From positions 1 through 7,234 of the forward strand of contig CAKQTE010000116.1 in the NCBI GenBank assembly GCA_934276485.1: 7,234 bases of DNA, read 5' to 3'. The notes under the pieces were generated by a model. It had not been told where the DNA came from. It made no database searches and saw only the letters and a list, made by a program, of their open reading frames with translations. Position 1 is the stretch's first letter, and each line of letters opens with the position of its first letter. The position numbers were made by a program, and so were the translations under genes. Below are positions 6,072 to 7,234 of this stretch, piece by piece. This DNA is from an uncultured Spirochaetales bacterium. GTDB taxonomy: Bacteria; Spirochaetota; Spirochaetia; Sphaerochaetales; Sphaerochaetaceae.

Positions 6072-6551
6072 ATGAAAAAAGATAAAGACGAAGACCTACG
6101 AGTCAAGAAGTTAATTGGTGAGATAACTAAGTTACTCCCTGAACGAAGTAAGATTAAGACGGACTTGCTCTATTTCAAGTATGCGCCTATACTCGTCATG
6201 CTTATACGATGGTATGGTGTATCTCAGTTCTATGACAACAAAATGGAGATAAAACTATGGTATGAAGAGAACGAGGAACCTGTCTGGTTCTTTTATTTCA
6301 TCACTTATATCCTCTATCCGATTTCCCTTTGGAAAGGTCAGGTGTTGCACAGATTGTGTGTAGAGTGGCGCATCCCGATACTCTATATTGCAGGAGTAAA
6401 TGTGATACATATCATGTACGACTCTGTTGTTATCACAAATCAGATGTACTATTGTGATATGTTCCTGATTACACTCATTTTAATTATATATGCTTATGTC
6501 GCAATTAGTAAATTACAGCATCATCGAAGCTGGACTTCGTGCTCTCGCTGA
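6072..6551 (+). CDS. four-helix integral membrane protein of unknown function
   Basis: 159 residues. The N-terminus (1-35) is charged and probably cytoplasmic, beginning MKKDKDEDLRVKK. Four hydrophobic stretches follow at about 38-54 (APILVMLIRWYGVSQF), 71-87 (VWFFYFITYILYPISLW), 101-119 (IPILYIAGVNVIHIMY) and 128-146 (CDMFLITLILIIYAYVAI). Loops carry acidic (YEENEEP) and basic (RLCVEWR) patches. No cleavable signal sequence is apparent. The last 20 residues, about 140 onward, are encoded in DNA shared with the next gene in another frame, so their sequence is constrained by two proteins. Size and topology would fit a holin-like or superinfection-related phage membrane protein, but nothing diagnostic is seen and I give no function. 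It has its own promoter upstream, and the strong terminator at 5836-5864 separates it from the fibre operon. ATG 6072 gives a Lys-rich start; a tiny out-of-frame ORF (6062-6085, seven codons) overlaps that start. Confidence 0.75.
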   Translation: MKKDKDEDLRVKKLIGEITKLLPERSKIKTDLLYFKYAPILVMLIRWYGVSQFYDNKMEIKLWYEENEEPVWFFYFITYILYPISLWKGQVLHRLCVEWRIPILYIAGVNVIHIMYDSVVITNQMYYCDMFLITLILIIYAYVAISKLQHHRSWTSCSR

Positions 6552-6867
6552 CAAGGCTCACGAATCAGCAGTAGCCCAAGCGGAAGGCAAGCCTATCCCT
6601 TGCGGTCTATCAGAGAATGATATGGAACTTGTGGCACTCCTTACTGCCATGATGAATGATACCCAAGCCAACAAGGGCTGGTGTGCCAACGAAATGGGAA
6701 AGTCTATCTCATCCTTTGAAAAGTATGTTCACGATGGCAAGATACCCGAAGTCATCCATGACCAGTTCGGGCATGAGAAGAAGTGGAATAAGTCGCTCAT
6801 CCGATACTTTGCCAACAAGAAGGCTTTCTTCCGCAAGCTATCACGAAAGTATGGCTTGAACCTCTAG
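6496..6867 (+). CDS. small helix-turn-helix DNA-binding protein (excisionase / MerR-like fold)
   Basis: 123 residues from ATG 6496 (MSQLVNYSIIEAGL). An in-frame ATG at 6490 would add two residues and cannot be excluded. Counting from 6496, residues 1-30 form a helix, and 38-55 another (SENDMELVALLTAMMND). Residues 57-84 read QANKGWCANEMGKSISSFEK, then YVHDGKIP. This has the form of the helix-turn-helix used by excisionase and MerR-like phage regulators, where a 'S.S.F..YV..GKIP' recognition helix and turn precede a short wing. The segment after it (GHEKKWNKSLIRYF) fits the wing and last helix, as in 'xFxxxxWxKxDIxxY' patterns. The tail is basic (KKAFFRKLSRKYG). The gene starts inside the membrane-protein gene, overlapping by 56 bases, so the two are co-transcribed and probably translationally coupled. 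It likely regulates phage genes or acts as a directionality factor (inference). The palindrome near the next promoter is a possible target. The HTH call is by motif only. Confidence 0.7.
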   Translation: MSQLVNYSIIEAGLRALADKAHESAVAQAEGKPIPCGLSENDMELVALLTAMMNDTQANKGWCANEMGKSISSFEKYVHDGKIPEVIHDQFGHEKKWNKSLIRYFANKKAFFRKLSRKYGLNL

Positions 6868-6884
6868 AAGTAGCTACACATTAT

Positions 6885-6920
6885 ATATATAGGAGAGACC
6901 CAATCGCCCCTCCTGTATAT
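6885..6920 (+). terminator. possible intrinsic terminator after the HTH gene
   Basis: Bases 6885-6895 (ATATATAGGAG) pair with 6910-6920 (CTCCTGTATAT), an 11-bp stem with one G-U pair and a 14-base loop. TTTA follows, then CGACCTTTT, so the U tract is short. It lies 17 bases after the stop codon at 6865-6867. The pairing could also work on the opposite strand, because the left arm is preceded by A/T alternation. Termination is plausible but weaker than at 5836-5864. Confidence 0.5.
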
Positions 6921-7009
6921 TTACGACCTTTTCCGTAACCATAAATCTTTGCTAATCACACAATTATACAATCTTTTACGAGTTTATCAATCCCTATCCA
7001 TATTATTTG

Positions 7010-7017
7010 TATCTTTG
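7010..7017 (+). promoter_or_regulatory. Bacteroidetes-type -7 promoter element for the DnaA-C-like gene
   Basis: TATCTTTG matches TAnnTTTG exactly and is identical to the element at 405-412. No clear TTTG -33 box is seen; TTTA at 6983-6986 is the nearest candidate. Bases 6868-7078 contain no gene: they hold the hairpin at 6885-6920, this promoter and the palindrome at 7023-7032, followed by an A/T-rich leader of about 50 bases to ATG 7079. Confidence 0.6.
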
Positions 7018-7022
7018 TGCTC

Positions 7023-7032
7023 GTAACGTTAC
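7023..7032. promoter_or_regulatory. palindrome at the expected transcription start; possible operator
   Basis: GTAACGTTAC is a perfect 10-base inverted repeat, 5 bases after the -7 element, so it spans the expected transcription start. A dimeric repressor bound there would block initiation. It occurs once in the window as far as I can see. Function is inference. Confidence 0.35.
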
Positions 7033-7078
7033 AAAGTGAGTATCATAATTTAATGTTTAACAAAAGATTCAGGATAAT

Positions 7079-7234
7079 ATGGAAAAATTATATAGGCTAG
7101 CTTTACAAATGATGGTTGATGCTTGCCATATATCAGAAGAGGATATAATGAAACGCAACTTAGAAAAATGCGTGAATGCTCGATATATCTTCTTTGGTTC
7201 TATCTGTAAGTATTATACTGATACCGAATTGAGC
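7079..7234 (+). CDS. small DnaA domain IV-like DNA-binding protein (5' part only)
   Basis: The first 52 codons are open to the window end, with no stop. The translation begins MEKLYRLALQMMVDACHISE. Residues 11-25 match the opening helix of DnaA domain IV, where a helix is followed by a 'vs.edl.s' turn. Residues 25-52 (KRNLEKCVNARYIFFGSICK, then YYTDTELS) match its basic loop and long helix: the family has R..eiv.AR.i..yl...ytdlSl. The conserved Ala-Arg pair is present at residues 34-35. The protein starts at this domain with no AAA+ ATPase ahead of it, so it would bind DNA without being a full initiator. Such stand-alone domains occur in Bacteroidales phages as small regulators or replication accessories (recollection). 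ATG 7079 follows an A-rich leader downstream of the promoter at 7010. The diagnostic 'IG..FG..HTTV' motif would lie past the window end, so the call is provisional. Confidence 0.65.
   Translation, partial: MEKLYRLALQMMVDACHISEEDIMKRNLEKCVNARYIFFGSICKYYTDTELS

Noticed and set aside
6062..6085. Seven-codon ORF (MKAYEKR) overlapping the start of the membrane protein
   Set aside because: It could be a regulatory upstream ORF, but ORFs this short arise easily by chance and no supporting signal is seen.
6656..6859. 67-aa open frame in the plus strand inside the HTH gene
   Set aside because: It overlaps the HTH reading frame, has a Ser/Arg/Pro-rich composition and no start context; it is a frame shadow.

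Overview
The window looks like part of a bacteriophage or prophage of a Bacteroidales host (Bacteroides/Prevotella type). Three points support this. Genes lack Shine-Dalgarno sequences and have A/T-rich leaders. Three intergenic regions carry the Bacteroidetes -7 promoter element TAnnTTTG (405-412, 5982-5989, 7010-7017). The proteins have the architecture of Bacteroidales phage tail-tip and fibre proteins. All supported genes are on the + strand. Host and family assignments come from reading the translations, not from a database search.

Layout. (1) 47-352: a small, very basic protein of unknown function. (2) 353-439: a long hairpin overlapping a -7 promoter box. (3) 440-5819: an apparent receptor-binding or adhesion operon. 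It encodes a 304-aa baseplate/tail-tip-like protein, a 1111-aa modular fibre, a 308-aa protein with leucine-rich-repeat-like segments, and a roughly 50-aa acidic protein with an ambiguous or broken 5' end. The operon closes with a strong intrinsic terminator at 5836-5864. (4) 5982-6867: a separately promoted pair, a four-helix membrane protein overlapping a small helix-turn-helix protein by about 60 bases, followed by a possible hairpin terminator. (5) 7010-7234: a third promoter with a palindrome near its expected start site, then the beginning of a small protein resembling the DNA-binding domain of DnaA, cut by the window end.

How the genes may work together (inference). The 304-aa protein would be the structural adaptor. 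The long fibre would project from it through a shaft of twenty 10-residue repeats, coiled coils and five copies of a second repeat, and would end in a beta-helix tip. The 308-aa protein would be a second surface-recognition element. The tip domain and the 308-aa gene are markedly richer in A+T than the DNA on either side, as expected for an exchangeable host-range cassette. The right edge of that A+T-rich block coincides with the disturbed start of the small acidic gene. The genes right of 5865 look regulatory or membrane-related and probably belong to a different expression unit.

No tRNA, rRNA, CRISPR array, insertion sequence or integrase is visible.
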